This document shows positions 10,640 to 20,339 of a stretch of DNA of 34,236 bases, one piece after another (position 1 is the stretch's first letter; the number at the start of each line of letters is the position of its first letter). Below the pieces are notes generated by a model. The model did not search any database. It was given only the letters and a program-made list of their open reading frames with translations, and was not told the DNA's origin. Position numbers and translations under genes: made by a program. The stretch covers positions 51,656 through 85,891 of the forward strand of contig JBNGIQ010009126.1 of assembly GCA_049999765.1 (NCBI GenBank), in the 5' to 3' direction. The stretch is from Phaeoceros laevis. Lineage: Eukaryota > Anthocerotophyta > Anthocerotopsida > Notothyladales.

Positions 10640-11010
10640 AGTCTGAACATGCCCTAAAATAAGGGCCCTTTTCCTCGATAGGGGCTTCGTGAACTTCTAT
10701 TCTAAAATCGATTGAAGACATGTGTCCGGCCATATATGAACCTGAATATGTGAGTAAGTCTGAACCTACCCTAAAATAAGGGTCTATTTCCCGGCCCGTG
10801 GAGGCTTTGATAAACTCTTTCTAAACTGGGTCGAAGACACGCGTTCGGCCATTGCTGAGCCCCACTGCCTTAAGGCTCCTTTCACATGCGCCTAAATCTA
10901 ACCTAATATCAGTGCCACCGTGCCCATGTGAAACATGCATAAGTCTGAAATCACATGCTCTGAACTAACGGCCTTTTTTCATGGGGGGCTTTGACACGCG
11001 TCTGTCCATA
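10640..11010. repeat. Degenerate tandem repeat, unit about 115 bp, three copies
   Basis: Copies start with AAGTCTGAA at about 10640, 10755 and 10931. The first two share CCCTAAAATAAGGG, a GGGGCTT/GGAGGCTT core, CGAAGACA/TGAAGACA and TTCGGCCAT/TCCGGCCAT; the third is more diverged but keeps GGCCTTTTTTC, GGCTTTGACACGCG and GTCCAT. Confidence 0.75.
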
Positions 11011-11074
11011 TGCTCTTTCTTGCCTCGAATGACATGAGTGCACATCAGATTACTAGCGATGGTCGTCCTTCAGG

Positions 11075-11339
11075 CTAAAAGTAAATAGAGGTAATAGATA
11101 ATTAAATAGCCAACATTATTTCCATAATTAAATAGGCTAAAAATACCATGAATAGTCGGATATGAATCGGTAAGATTCATATCAACACACTCAGGGGATA
11201 CAACCCTAAACGTCAATCGCCACAAGTCATGGAACACTCCCAACAGTCGTGCCGTCACGCGTACTTTATAAGCGGCAACAGGGCACAATCTATCAGTTCT
11301 TCATGCAATCTTCGTCTGCCATCGATCCTAAGTTCTACA
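11075..11339 (+). repeat. 5' LTR of copia A (left border approximate)
   Basis: The right border is set by CTACA directly before the primer binding site at 11340. The left border is uncertain because no 3' LTR is present. Shared with the copia B LTR: CTAAACGTCAATCG (11206-11219), which contains an ACGTCA core of the type bound by plant bZIP factors. TTTATAAG near 11261-11268 is a plausible TATA element. Confidence 0.65.
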
Positions 11340-11351
11340 TGGTATCAGAGC
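11340..11351 (+). other. Primer binding site, initiator tRNA-Met type
   Basis: TGGTATCAGAGC directly follows the LTR. It is the usual plant copia primer binding site, complementary to the 3' end of initiator methionine tRNA. Confidence 0.9.
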
Positions 11352-11357
11352 TTTGGA

Positions 11358-11537
11358 ATCGACTTCGCCGCACCGCCCGCTAGCAAATGCACGATCTGCA
11401 ACAGCAATTCCTGCATCAGAAATCTCTCACATGAGCATTTTCGCTCCCTGATTGCAGCACTCAAGATTGTGTTAAGCAGATTTGGCGACATGACAAGTAC
11501 CTTCTTGGCGGATGCTGTCAACCACTACTACAGTTGA
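11358..11537 (+). pseudogene. Copia A ORF1 remnant: 60-codon CxxC ORF, start codon lost
   Basis: The counterpart of the copia B ORF at 20827-21006 and exactly the same length. It reads CTICNSNSCIRNLSHEHFR and ends ADAVNHYYS before TGA. The equivalent of the copia B start codon is ATC (11358-11360). Conserved features are the CxxC pair, LSHEHFR and the HHYYS/NHYYS end. It lies just after the primer binding site, before a second ORF and gag. Function unknown; the Cys pair could bind a metal, but only one pair is visible. Confidence 0.6.
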
Positions 11538-12148
11538 AAGATTGCGAGATGCCGAGGTACCGAGGCAGCAGGAACAAGGCGCATCAAGTCCTTCCAACAG
11601 GCAGGCCCGGACAAAGCGTCACCGATTATGAAATCAACCCGCATCGCCTCTCTGGCACCCACCTATCAGGATTCTGGAGACACCCTCAACCTGCATCGTT
11701 CCCTAGCAATAGAACATGCATCCAGAATAAGCCTGCGAAGCCTGATCCATTAGCAAGTCTTAGAAGCCAAATTAGGAGAGAAATTCAATACTCATGCGCT
11801 ATTTTTGCACAGCGAGCAAAGAGTTTAGTGAAAACCCCCCTATGTCACGAATGCACAAGTAGTTATGACTTTCCTACTCCATCTGATCACTTGCAAGCAG
11901 AAATTCACGACTTAATCACCTCACATGCAGAGAAACATAAACGTTTGGTGGAAAACCTTACAGATCAGGTTGTGGATATTAGCAGATCCCTCACGCTAGT
12001 ATCACAACAGATTGCTTGCCTATCAATCCCTGAAAGCAAACCTGGAGCACAACCAACAAAAGATTTCATCAAAATGGTAAATGCAATGAAGGACGCCATT
12101 CAAACGTCACTGCCTCCCAGCAGTGAGGAGGTACCACCTATTTTCTAA
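11534..12148 (+). CDS. Copia A ORF2: extra ORF ahead of gag, about 204 codons
   Basis: An open frame from TTG at 11534 (overlapping the ORF1 stop as TTGA), with the first ATG at about 11549 (MPRYRGSRNK), to TAA at 12146. Compared with copia B ORF2 it keeps MPR.RG at the N-terminus, KPDPLA, and a block LCHECTSSYDFPTPSDHLQ with a CxxC pair, followed by a helical, coiled-coil-like stretch. It ends seven bases before the gag ATG. I do not recognise the domain. Its survival as an open frame in both elements argues that it is a real element gene rather than chance. Translation could be by reinitiation after ORF1, by frameshift, or from a spliced RNA. Confidence 0.65.
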   Translation: MKDCEMPRYRGSRNKAHQVLPTGRPGQSVTDYEINPHRLSGTHLSGFWRHPQPASFPSNRTCIQNKPAKPDPLASLRSQIRREIQYSCAIFAQRAKSLVKTPLCHECTSSYDFPTPSDHLQAEIHDLITSHAEKHKRLVENLTDQVVDISRSLTLVSQQIACLSIPESKPGAQPTKDFIKMVNAMKDAIQTSLPPSSEEVPPIF

Positions 12149-12155
12149 CAAGCAT

Positions 12156-13040
12156 ATGTCCTACAGCGGATGTGCTCGAGGCGTTCATCATCCTCGAGGT
12201 AGAGAAACTGTCAGGAGACCAAGAGGCAGAGGCAGAGGGCACAATCCTGACCTATCACTGCATGCATTAACTGTTGATCCACTTGAGATTTATCAACAGG
12301 CTCCTGCTCAGTCAACATCATCGCAGGGCGGCACCACAATTGTTCCTGCAAATTTGCAAGCAGCACAGTTAGTGCATGTAGCTTAGGCTACGTTAGTTCC
12401 ACAACAAACACCAGCTGCACAAGTAACACAAGCTGCTAGTGCAACCTTAGCAGCACAATGGATTAGCACAATTAGCACAATGAGCACAATGGCACATCCA
12501 CAAAAATGTTACCAACTATACAACTATGACCAATATTAAAATAGATTTCAAAGAAAAGGATAGGTTTACGGGTTCACAGTTTGACATATGGTCATTAAGA
12601 GTCCAAACCATTCTGAAAGAACATGATTTGTGGGATGTTGTGAGTGGGACTGCTGCAAAGCCAGCACAAGGTCACCACCTGCTGATATCTTGGCATGGAA
12701 CAAGAAGGACTTGAGGGCACTTGGTGTTATCCAGTCAGCCCTCGATGGAACTATGATGCACCACACAAGAGACGATGAATCCACCAAAGCTGTTTGGGAC
12801 TCTCTCTCACAAGTATATCAAGTCATAAATGGTACATCACTAGTATGTGCAACTAGGTACTTTTACAACTGCAAAATGCGGGAAGCAGAGTCAGTAGAGC
12901 AACACATAATAAAATTTAGATCTTCGAGGTCAAAACTTACCTCAAGCGGCATCACTACATCTGAGATGCAAGCCGCCGTTGCCCTCATGCTATCCTTGCC
13001 CGAGAGCTATTGCACATTCGTCAGCAATCATAGCTCGATA
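12156..13040 (+). pseudogene. Copia A gag, N-terminal and central part, disrupted
   Basis: Starts MSYSGCARG with an Arg/Gly-rich segment (RRPRGRGRG), as in copia B. A TAG at 12384-12386 interrupts it. The conserved gag core follows: IKIDFKEKDRFTGSQFDIW and LKEHDLWDVVSG, then a frame change near 12670, then AWNKKDLRALGVIQSALDG, YNCKMREAESVEQHI, LTSSGITTSEMQAAV and LSLPESYCTFVSNHSS. At this point the insertion interrupts the gene; its remainder is at 16566. Capsid-forming nucleic acid binding protein of Ty1/copia type. Confidence 0.85.
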
Positions 13041-13303
13041 GATAGGACTCCTATCTGTCAGTAGGATTTGTTGACCTAGGAAGCTGGTGTTTAAGTAGGT
13101 TGGCTGAATGAATGATGTTTGAGGTGGCTAAACTCTTGACTGATCGTTGGTCCGTCTCCGTTGGACAGGCAACTAGGCCCGACCCCTCCTTGCTGAATGA
13201 CGAGAGGCCTCTACTTCAGGTACAGTGAGTCTGCTCTACTGTTGTGAAAGGAGGTTGTTTTCAAAATTGTGGTGATTAAGTCAATTATTGCCAATTTTGG
13301 CAG

Positions 13304-15000
13304 CAATACATTGTGGACAAAGTGAACAGCAACAAGGATGCTAGCTGGAAAGCAGCTTTGAGTCCACAGTTCCATGGTTACAAGGTGTGCCTCGTCTCTC
13401 AGACATCTTTCTGTTCATCCTATGCTTGTCACAATGTATTCTCAGCCGGCATACTAAGAGCTGATGCCCGGGCAGTCGGTTTTGCAAAGTGGTTCTAGGA
13501 TATTGAATACCCTTGGACTTTCAAGGTTTTGGCTTGTCATTTATTTGTGCTTAACTATTGTAGGTGAAAGACTTGAAGAGGCTGTGCGGCACTATCCTAA
13601 CTCCAGTCAACGAGGTAGCACCCTCTGTACGTATACACAGCTTTAAGGAAGGCATCGAGCTACCAAAGTTATTTGACGCCCGTGAGGCCTGGCCTCATTG
13701 TCCCACCTTACACGACATTTTAGGTCAGTCCTATTCGTGGCATTTCCTTACTCTTATGTCCTTTGTTGCACCAGTTTGGCTCTCTTATGCTGAGTCCTAT
13801 CCTAACTGTGTATTGTGCCTCTGCCTCTATGGAAATTGTTTTTTTGACGACTGTGACGTATCAGGTATGTCTCCTTTTTCTTAGTTCTATTGAAGTTTTC
13901 CTGCTTTCAGTCTCAAACAGTATGTTGGGTTCTAATACACTTTTGGATGACAGGGGCATTGTGGGTCGTGCTGGGCATTTGGGTCAGTGGAAGCACTAAC
14001 AGACCGGTTCTGCACAGTGGCAAACATCGTGAATCAACGAGGATAAGCTGTGAAGCAAGCTACCATGGCTGCTGGCACCAGACTTGCCCTCCAATGGATC
14101 CTCGTTAAGGGATTTAGATTGTACTTCTTGAACCATCAAACTAAAACCTGTGCCTGGGATTTTATTCTAGTGGTCTGTTGTTCTTTGCAGACTGTGGTAT
14201 TATCAGAGAATGAGTAGCTTGCTTGCTGCGGCTACGAGTGTGGGAATGGTTGTGGAGGTGGTTACCCTATCAAAGCCTGGCAATATTTCCAGTGGGCCGG
14301 TGTTATCACGGCCGAGGTGTGTCCCAAGTTTAGTCACTAAACATGTTCATGTATGGTTTTATTGCCTCTCTTTGTTTCTGGATCAGAGTAACAGCGCTGG
14401 TGCTCGTCTACCCTGCAGTGCAATCCATATTTCGATGATATTGGATGTGCCCACCCTGGCTGTTCACTTGTGTATGACACACCAAAGTGTGTCAAGGAGT
14501 GCGTCAATGGTGACAACTGGTCCACCTCTAAGCACTATGGAGTGAATGCCTATGCCCTGTCAAGCAACCCTTAGGATATCATGGCAGATATATACCAGAA
14601 CGGCCCAGTCGAAGTATCTTTCAGAGTATACGAGGCAAGGATGTTAAACCGGTTTTTTGTTTTTCCGGAATGTGGGGAGTCTTGATATATCAGCCTGTTA
14701 ACACCTCATGCTCAATTGTCTGCCATGGTGACTGAGGACTTTGCCCATTACAAGTCAGGAGTTTATAGGCATCTGCTGGGGGATTACACTGGAGGTCATG
14801 CTATGAAGCTGTTTGGTTGGGGCACCACTGAAGATGGTGTGGACTACTGGGTACATAGTTCTCTTACTCCACTTGCCTTCTTGTTGTGTAACTTCGCCTT
14901 TGTTGTTTGCTGTCCAAATGTATAGGACCTGAAGCATCCAATGGAGGATGGGGAAAGATTTGCAACTTGTTTCTAGAAAATTAGGACCTCAGGTATGTAG
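13304..15000 (+). pseudogene. Cathepsin B-like cysteine protease pseudogene with introns
   Basis: Papain-family (C1A) protease, normally lysosomal or vacuolar. Exons visible: 13304-13384 (VDKVNSNKDASWKAALS), 13564-13723 (ELPKLFDAREAWPHCPTL), about 13951-14042 with the active-site [17 protein letters not shown] (catalytic Cys codon 13969-13971), 14191-14316 ([17 protein letters not shown], the occluding-loop side), 14419-14634 (CNPYFDDIGCAHPGC, DIMADIYQNGPVEVSFRV), 14737-14850 ([20 protein letters not shown] then [10 protein letters not shown] with the catalytic His), and a weak last exon from 14926. Most exons have GT and AG ends. Lesions: TAA after VNQRG near 14043, TAG at 14215-14217, TAG at 14572-14574, an unclear acceptor before the active-site exon and a GC donor at 14635. 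The signal peptide and propeptide start are missing. It was copied with introns, so by a DNA route. Confidence 0.88.
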
Positions 15001-15658
15001 GAGGGTAGGGCTTGCTAGAAGACGAGGTTCATGCACTCTTATTTGGAAGTTAACTGATGTGTTTTGCCTGCACAGGTTTGCCGGTATTGCCTATGAACAT
15101 GTATGTAGGCATATGCCAGTCTATGTGCAGGAACAATCTATCAGGGTAGGAACAATCCATCGCAACTCGATGTACAGATTACTGGAGGAGGACTGCAAGA
15201 CAATATGGTTCTAGCTGGTAGCTTGGTCAACACGTATGCGAAGTGCTTGCGGGGTGCTTGCAGAGGGTATTCAACAGGCTTCCAGCTAGGCATGATGTTA
15301 TGACATGGACACCAATGGTTGCAGGGTATGTCCAGCGATGGATTAGTGAGGAAGCCCTTGGTCTTTGAAGGAGTATGAAAATTGAAGGCCTCACTCCCTA
15401 TTATGTAACACATGCAACCCTGCTGCTGGCCTATGTAGCTGTAGCAGCTCCATGCAGAGATTGCGGAACGAGGAATCCAGGGTGATGTGGTTACAAGTGG
15501 TAGCAGCTCTGGTAAATTTGTGTGGCAGCATGTTTGATTCACAGCAGGTGTTTGATTCGCTAGCCGGATCATGCCCAGGTATGTAGGAGGGCAGGGCCTA
15601 CGGGAAGACAAGGTTTATGCACTCTCATTTGGAACTTGAAGTTAGCTGACGTGTTTTG
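14991..15658 (+). repeat. Pair of direct repeats (about 77-83 bp) around the PPR fragment
   Basis: 14991-15067 and 15576-15658 are similar: both start AGGTATGTAGGAGGG and contain GAAGAC, ATGCACTCT, ATTTGGAA and GTGTTTTG in order; the second has a few extra bases. Both look like intron starts (GTATGT after AG). They bracket the join between the end of the cathepsin pseudogene and the PPR fragment. Confidence 0.75.
15219..15570 (+). pseudogene. Pentatricopeptide repeat (PPR) protein fragment
   Basis: PPR proteins bind organellar RNA. SLVNTYAKC at 15219 is the end of one repeat; after a frame change the next reads FNRLPARHDVMTWTPMVAGY, VQRWISEEALGL, a TGA, then RSMKIEGLTPYYVTHATLL. Another frame later gives EIAERGIQGDVVTSG, and MFDSQQVFDSLAG. 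The pattern (YAKC, V.TW..M..GY, EAL.LF..M...G..P) is typical of plant PLS-type PPR proteins. At least three frame changes and several stops show it is dead. It shares orientation with the cathepsin pseudogene in the same insertion. Confidence 0.82.
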
Positions 15659-15889
15659 TGTGAGGGAACTGTAAACAGTTGCAGTTCATAATTTGCAGAA
15701 CTTGAAACCCTAGGTGCCGTCCGTAAGTTAATAATAATTTGATAATAAATAAAATTGACGGTATCATGAAACTGCCAGCACTTGTACGCTAAATTGTAGG
15801 AAGGCCCGCAGGGGATGGATAGATGCCTAATCAAGGCTGATCATTACCATGTCAAATCCATGTAGAGTCTATGCGGCATTCACGTTGCA

Positions 15890-16250
15890 TGCCGCACAAC
15901 TCAATACACGCAATATCAATACAGAATCCATATTGTCTACCCTGCTGTTAAAAATCATGCAATATCCATACACAATCCATACTATCTACCGTGCCGGTAA
16001 AAATCACACAACATCCATAGGGAATCCATGTTGTATGCAATACAGCTAAAATATAAATAGCATCAATATGGAATCCATACTACATACAGTGCAGGTAAAA
16101 AACATGGAATATCCATAAGGAATCCATGTGTCTTCAGTATTGCCTACTGCGACAATTGTAAACACACGTATTCCGTATGTATTCCATATTGCCTACTGCC
16201 ACGATTGTAAACGCATATAATCCATATGGAATCCATACAAAATCCACAAT
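15890..16250. repeat. Degenerate minisatellite, unit about 49 bp, around GGAATCCATA
   Basis: About five copies containing ATATCCATA, GGAATCCAT(A/G), a TGTCTAC/ATCTACC-like part and GTAAAAA. Later words (ATTGCCTACTGC, near 16138 and 16188) continue as a weaker repeat to about 16250. It lies within the insertion in copia A. From 16250 to 16565 I see only weak echoes of the same words. Confidence 0.75.
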
Positions 16251-16565
16251 ATCCACCTTGGAGATGCAAACCACGCGGAATTTGTGAGGAATCACAAAAG
16301 ACATGATGTTTTCTTCGTCTAAACCTTGTTGAAGACATGTAAATGCGATACGGAAACTTTGGCAAATTAAACCACATTAATCACTTGTTGCCTCCATGCG
16401 GAACCAATCAATATGGCACCCATGTTATTACGTATCTAACTTGTCTTTTAGAGCCGCATGGATTGCATACAAGTTCAACATGTGTGCCGTATTGCCTACT
16501 GCAGGGGTTGTCACCGTACGGAAACCATGTGGATTCACAGGGGGGTCAAGGTTTGAGATGGACTG

Positions 16566-17160
16566 GCTACTCCAGCAGGGCAAACACCTGCAGTAACACT
16601 CTCAGACCTCATTGATGCTCTTCTTGAGGAAGAGTCTACTCGGCATACAAGTAAAGGTGGCTCTTCTCACAAAGGAGACTCCATCAATAGAGCGCTTTAC
16701 ATCAAAGGCCCTAGGAGACAGCCCCCTCGTCAACCTTGGCTTTCGAGTAGCAGCAGCAGCAATGCAAACTTTAAGAAGCAACCTGCTACATCCTCCACTA
16801 AGAAAAAGGGCCCCTGCAACTGGTGCTTGATTCCTGGCCACTGGGAGGCCGAGTATAGGAAGAAGAAAGCTAACAAACCCAGGAGGACTGCACCTCCCAA
16901 AACCAATGTGGTACTTCGTAAAACCAATACCATCCTCGCAGTGTGTCTAGTGTCCTCTGCATCAGAAAGGCATATCTGGTTCTTAGACTCAGGAGCTTCA
17001 GCACACATATGTCACACTAGAGACTCTTTTGATAACTATAGACCAGTATCACCTCGACACTCGGTTAAGCTGGGGGATAATAGAGGGCTATCTATAGAAG
17101 GAGTTGGCATAGTACCAGTCATCCTTGCAAATAAGAACATCATCTCAAACTTGAATCCCC
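16566..17160 (+). pseudogene. Copia A gag C-terminus (zinc knuckle) and protease start
   Basis: Resumes with ATPAGQTPAVTLSDLIDALL, then a zinc knuckle CNWCLIPGHWEAEYRKKK whose last Cys is Tyr (CxxCx4Hx4Y). The protease follows with WFLDSGASAHICHTRDSF, an intact DSGA active-site motif, and LGDNRGLSIEGVGIVPVIL. Similarity to copia B ends shortly after, so the aspartic protease is cut off and nothing downstream remains. The 120-codon frame from about 16827 is open through the protease start. Confidence 0.85.
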
Positions 17161-17570
17161 AATTCACAATGTCGAAACATTGTTGAAACGACCTCATACC
17201 CCATTCGATGTTGATCCAACACTGAAACATTGCACTGAAAGCCGACATTGAAACGACACTGGGTTTTTTTATAATGTGACAACAACGATTCAATGTTCAT
17301 CAGCATGATGTTGGCACGATGCACACTGTGACGACATTGATTTGGCATTGCCACATTGTTGGCACAACATTTTCTCAATGTGCAATTTAACAACATTGAT
17401 TTTGTCTACTTGCACAATATCGTATCAACATCCGTTGTAACAACATCGACACATTGTTGGTTTCCCATTGTAATAGTATCAATCCATTGTCGATTTCAAT
17501 GTGTTGCTTTTCCATTGCAATAGTATCAATCCATTGTCGGTTTTCATAGCTTTGTATCAGCACATTATCA
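17160..17570. repeat. Low-complexity region rich in CATTGT/ACATTG words
   Basis: More than twenty occurrences of ACATTG, CATTGT or their close variants. Near the end two copies of a unit of about 50 bp (CCATTG.AATAGTATCAATC then CATTGTCG) begin near 17466 and 17511. It starts exactly where copia A similarity stops. Confidence 0.75.
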
Positions 17571-17640
17571 GCAAAGTCTATCAACAAATGTACAAATAAT
17601 TATATATCTAGTAGGTACCAATCATGGGTACATCATTGTC

Positions 17641-18640
17641 TTATTGTAGGAATATCAAAAGGGTAAACCATATTATATAATTTAAAGCTTTTAAACATGC
17701 CATTCCCCTACGAAAATTTCTGCCTTCTAAATTTGGTCGAGTAACTGGGTCATCCGCAACCTGCTCCTTGGTCATCCGCAACTTGACAACCTTTGGGAGA
17801 GAGAATGTGTCTGCTAGCATAAGACAAGTGACCTGTTCTGTAGAGGCTGGCGTGCCAATGACCAAGCCATTTGAGACAACAGCCACTTCTTCACAGATTT
17901 CCAACACCATTTTTTTTGCACAAGCAGCAGGCTGCCCTGGCAGACTTACACTTTACCAAGCAGCGGGGTTTCAACAACACCATTCGCTCCTCGCAGACTT
18001 TCTCAGCCTGCGAAAGCTCTGAGCCCATTCCATTGCCTTGACGAATAGGGGCCTAAATGTGCTCTCCCAAAGTTTCATAACCAAGGCCACCGGTGCCCCC
18101 ACCACCTCTGTCTCCGCATTGCTCACAGATAAAAATGATGCTGAAAGTTGCCGGGGCAGGTCCAAGGCAAGAAGACATAAGTTGAAAATCTTGCCATGAT
18201 AAGATACCAGGGAGTTCCAAAAAAATGGAGTTGATCAACATTACACGGCATGCAGTCTGCCAACTTGCTCACCATCCTGCTCCATCATGCTCTCAGTGTT
18301 CCCACCTTCTGCAGGAAGCAAGCGAGTATACTATAGTTGCAGACAGTGTACAAATCTTCACATGTCATTTCAAACGCCCAGTCTGCCAAAGCAAAGAAAT
18401 GTTCAGAAACCACCACGTTTTTGAACTTGACAGGAATATATCATGTAAACAATTCGATGCCCAGCTAGCAGTGTTGATAGGGAAAGCCCACAGGAGTGCA
18501 ACAACTCGGACATTTCTACCAGTAAGTCGAAGGCTTTCGGTGATGGTACAGCAAAATTCAAACCAGCAGATGCTATTCCCTGCAAATCATCAAACAGACA
18601 GCTTCAAGATCGCCACACTCCCTAGTCGATTATTATGACA
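17641..18640 (-). pseudogene. Gene fragments including a UTP10/HEATR1-like HEAT-repeat segment
   Basis: On the minus strand 18110-18010 encodes a segment close to VALVMKLWESTFRPLFVKAM then EWAQ, which resembles the C-terminal region of the U3 snoRNP protein UTP10 (HEATR1), where a Lys-Leu-x-Glu-x-x-Phe-Arg-Pro-Leu-Phe motif is typical. Upstream, 18585-18403 has an open frame after a good acceptor (GATTTGCAG) reading NFAVPSPKAFDLLVEMSELL; downstream, 17910-17641 reads EICEEVAVVSNGLVIGTP. I cannot show these flanking pieces belong to the same gene. There is no full ORF, so this is a fragment or a gene with most exons missing. UTP10 assignment is moderate confidence, from one motif. Confidence 0.45.
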
Positions 18641-18812
18641 CAGGTTTCGAGTAACCTTGCAAAAGTATATTCCAATATAAAAGAGAAGAGGGCAACCTCC
18701 AAGGGAGAGAGAACCAAACCAGAAGTTGGAAAACAAAAAGTCCAAGAACGTGCTGAGCACGTTGGAGCTGCTCATCTCCCTACAAAACAAGGCTGCATAA
18801 GAAAATCTTCCT

Positions 18813-19638
18813 TCACATGCCGGATTCAGGCCACAACAAGGATTTTGAATTGTTCCATACCAGAGAAACTTTGTTGTATCCATCTCTTATAATTTGTGCA
18901 AGGAGAACATACTCTTTAACAAAATTGATCTCTCCATTGTCAATCTCCTCGAGCATCTTATGGTCTTTTCTGCTACAAAGGGAAAATGTTTCAAATATGC
19001 TACAGAGGAAAAATTCAGGATACCTCTCCATATAGTGCCCATTTAGAAAAGACTGGATAATCACTTGCAGACCCAATCGGGCCAAGCCAATTGGTGCAAA
19101 CTTGTTCCTTGAATACGTGCATAGGAGGCCAGCCTTGATACATGGCAGTGGCATTCCACTTAGGGAGCTGCTCAAACAAGAATTCTCTGAACCACTAAAA
19201 CCTGTGGCAGCCTTGAAAGGAGCACAATTTCCACAGTGGCAGTAGAATACACAGCATGCAAGATCCAGCACCTGCAAACATGAAACACACAACAGTTCTG
19301 AAGAAGGACTTATGGCCACCCGAGTACAGGAAAATCATAAAAGGTCGCACTGCCATTTTGACAAACTCAAAGGTTGCCCAGGAAACTAGTGACATGCTTG
19401 CTGCAGACATACCGCACTGTACTGCAAGATGGTTAGAATCTCAGGCTTCTTTCCAGCAACTCGTGCTGCCAACCCTAGGTACCAGAGTCCAAGAAATGTA
19501 ACATGGAAAGCAAGCAGGGACAGAATGGATGCCACGAACAGTGTCAACCAGAGAGATAAATTCATGCGCAAGTCAACACCCATGGACTGGAAGCTTAGAA
19601 GATGATGGACAGCTGCTATAAGAAGCCAGCCAACATAC
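18813..19638 (-). pseudogene. Two exons of a multi-pass membrane protein, family not recognised
   Basis: Exon 19638-19413 starts after CAG and ends at GCG followed by GTATGT. It encodes YVGWLLIAAVHHLLSF, then hydrophobic spans in LSLWLTLFVASILSLLAF and VTFLGLWYLGLAARVAGKK. An intron of 141 bp (19412-19272), ending TGTTTGCAG, leads to exon 19271-18813, starting in phase with VLDLACCVFYCHCGN and continuing through ARLGLQVIIQSFLNGHYM and LEEIDNGEINFVKEYVLL to a TGA or natural end at 18813. Clean splice sites and open frames suggest these exons were recently functional or copied with little decay. Neither flank continues into the rest of a gene that I can find. At least two or three membrane segments are likely. 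I do not know the family. Confidence 0.6.
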
Positions 19639-20159
19639 CTGCCCCACAACAAAGTGACACATCAGTACAGGAAACCTGTGCACCCAAAGAAAGAGCAGAG
19701 CTGTCAAGAGTTCTGTAAAGACAAGTACCAGCGGCTGAAGTTCGTGTAGCTTGGTTAATTCGTTTTCCCGAGAAATGGTGACGAGAAAAAATAGAAGAAC
19801 AACACAATTGTTGCTTTAGGGTTCTGCACTGAGCTTTATTTTTGACAAGGCCTTCAACTCAAAACCACGTCATCTTAGTTACTTGAGGCAGTCTGGACAA
19901 AGATGAACAAGCATCAACATCTCACCCTAGTCCATGAAAAGGATGCAGCGATTACCATTTGCGAGAGAGGGGCCCCATCTGTGTCAATGTCAGGGGCCTC
20001 ATTCGTCATGTATTGAAGCAAGCGGAATTTCAGAATTCGAGAATTTCTTCGAGAATTTCTTTGGCTAACATCTGTATGTGCACCAGATGTTACACATCCG
20101 CAAACTATTAAGCGGGACCGATGAGAACCAATGCAACATTAGCTGCAGTGTGAACATAC

Positions 20160-20273
20160 TTCAGGGTTGCCTCCCAAGATTATGTCAGTTCCCCGGCCAG
20201 CCATGTTTGTGGAAATGGTGATTGCATTCTTCCTCCCAGCTTGGGCCACAATCTCAGCCTCCCTGGCTGCATA
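20160..20273 (-). pseudogene. secA: Single exon of SecA (chloroplast protein-export ATPase motor)
   Basis: SecA drives protein transport across the thylakoid or inner envelope membrane. This 38-codon exon reads [20 protein letters not shown] followed by [18 protein letters not shown], the nucleotide-binding-domain-2 motif ([10 protein letters not shown]) that is nearly diagnostic of SecA. The acceptor is TGTGTCCTCAG and the donor GTATGT at 20159-20154, both good, and the exon has no lesion. No other SecA exon is visible; the flanking sequence belongs to other genes, so it is a captured or rearranged fragment. Confidence 0.88.
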
Positions 20274-20339
20274 CTGAGGACACACAGGCACTGTTACTTT
20301 GTTTAGAACCGTGACTTCGCAAAGGGGATAGAATATGTA

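Larger units (their letters stand above)
13041..16565 (+). other. 3.5 kb insertion in copia A gag carrying host gene fragments
   Basis: Comparison with copia B shows gag codons up to SNHSS before, and from ATPAGQTPAV after, this block; about ten codons at the junction are lost. The insert contains a cathepsin B-like pseudogene and a PPR fragment in the same orientation, plus tandem repeats. The left edge holds an 11-bp inverted repeat (GATAGATAGGA and TCCTATCTGTC around 13037-13059). I could not find a convincing target duplication, terminal inverted repeats, or Helitron ends, so the carrier is undetermined. Confidence 0.75.
11075..17160 (+). mobile_element. Copia A: Ty1/copia retrotransposon, 3'-truncated and split by an insertion
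   Basis: Order: 5' LTR, 12-nt primer binding site, a small CxxC ORF, a second extra ORF, gag, then (after a 3.5 kb insertion) the end of gag and the start of protease. Integrase, reverse transcriptase, RNase H and the 3' LTR are absent; similarity to copia B ends near 17150, where a CATTGT-rich repeat begins. gag and the first ORF are disrupted, so the copy is inactive. It is related to copia B by the same gene order and conserved motifs, but is clearly diverged from it. Confidence 0.85.

Noticed and set aside
11340-11351. TGGTATCAGAGC words as possible tRNA remnants
   Set aside because: They sit directly after LTR ends in both elements and are primer binding sites; no tRNA cloverleaf surrounds them.
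13037-13059. Inverted repeat at the left edge of the cassette in copia A as a Helitron 3' hairpin
   Set aside because: No CTRR end at the right distance in either orientation, and the right edge shows no matching TC or TIR; left as an unexplained palindrome.
15890-16250. Spaced repeats as a CRISPR-like array
   Set aside because: Units are adjacent, degenerate and without unique spacers, in plant nuclear DNA; a minisatellite explains them.
18813-19638. Assignment of the membrane protein exons to a named plant family
   Set aside because: I considered NEF1-like, DEK1-like and OSCA/CSC1-like proteins, but the visible residues did not support any of them.
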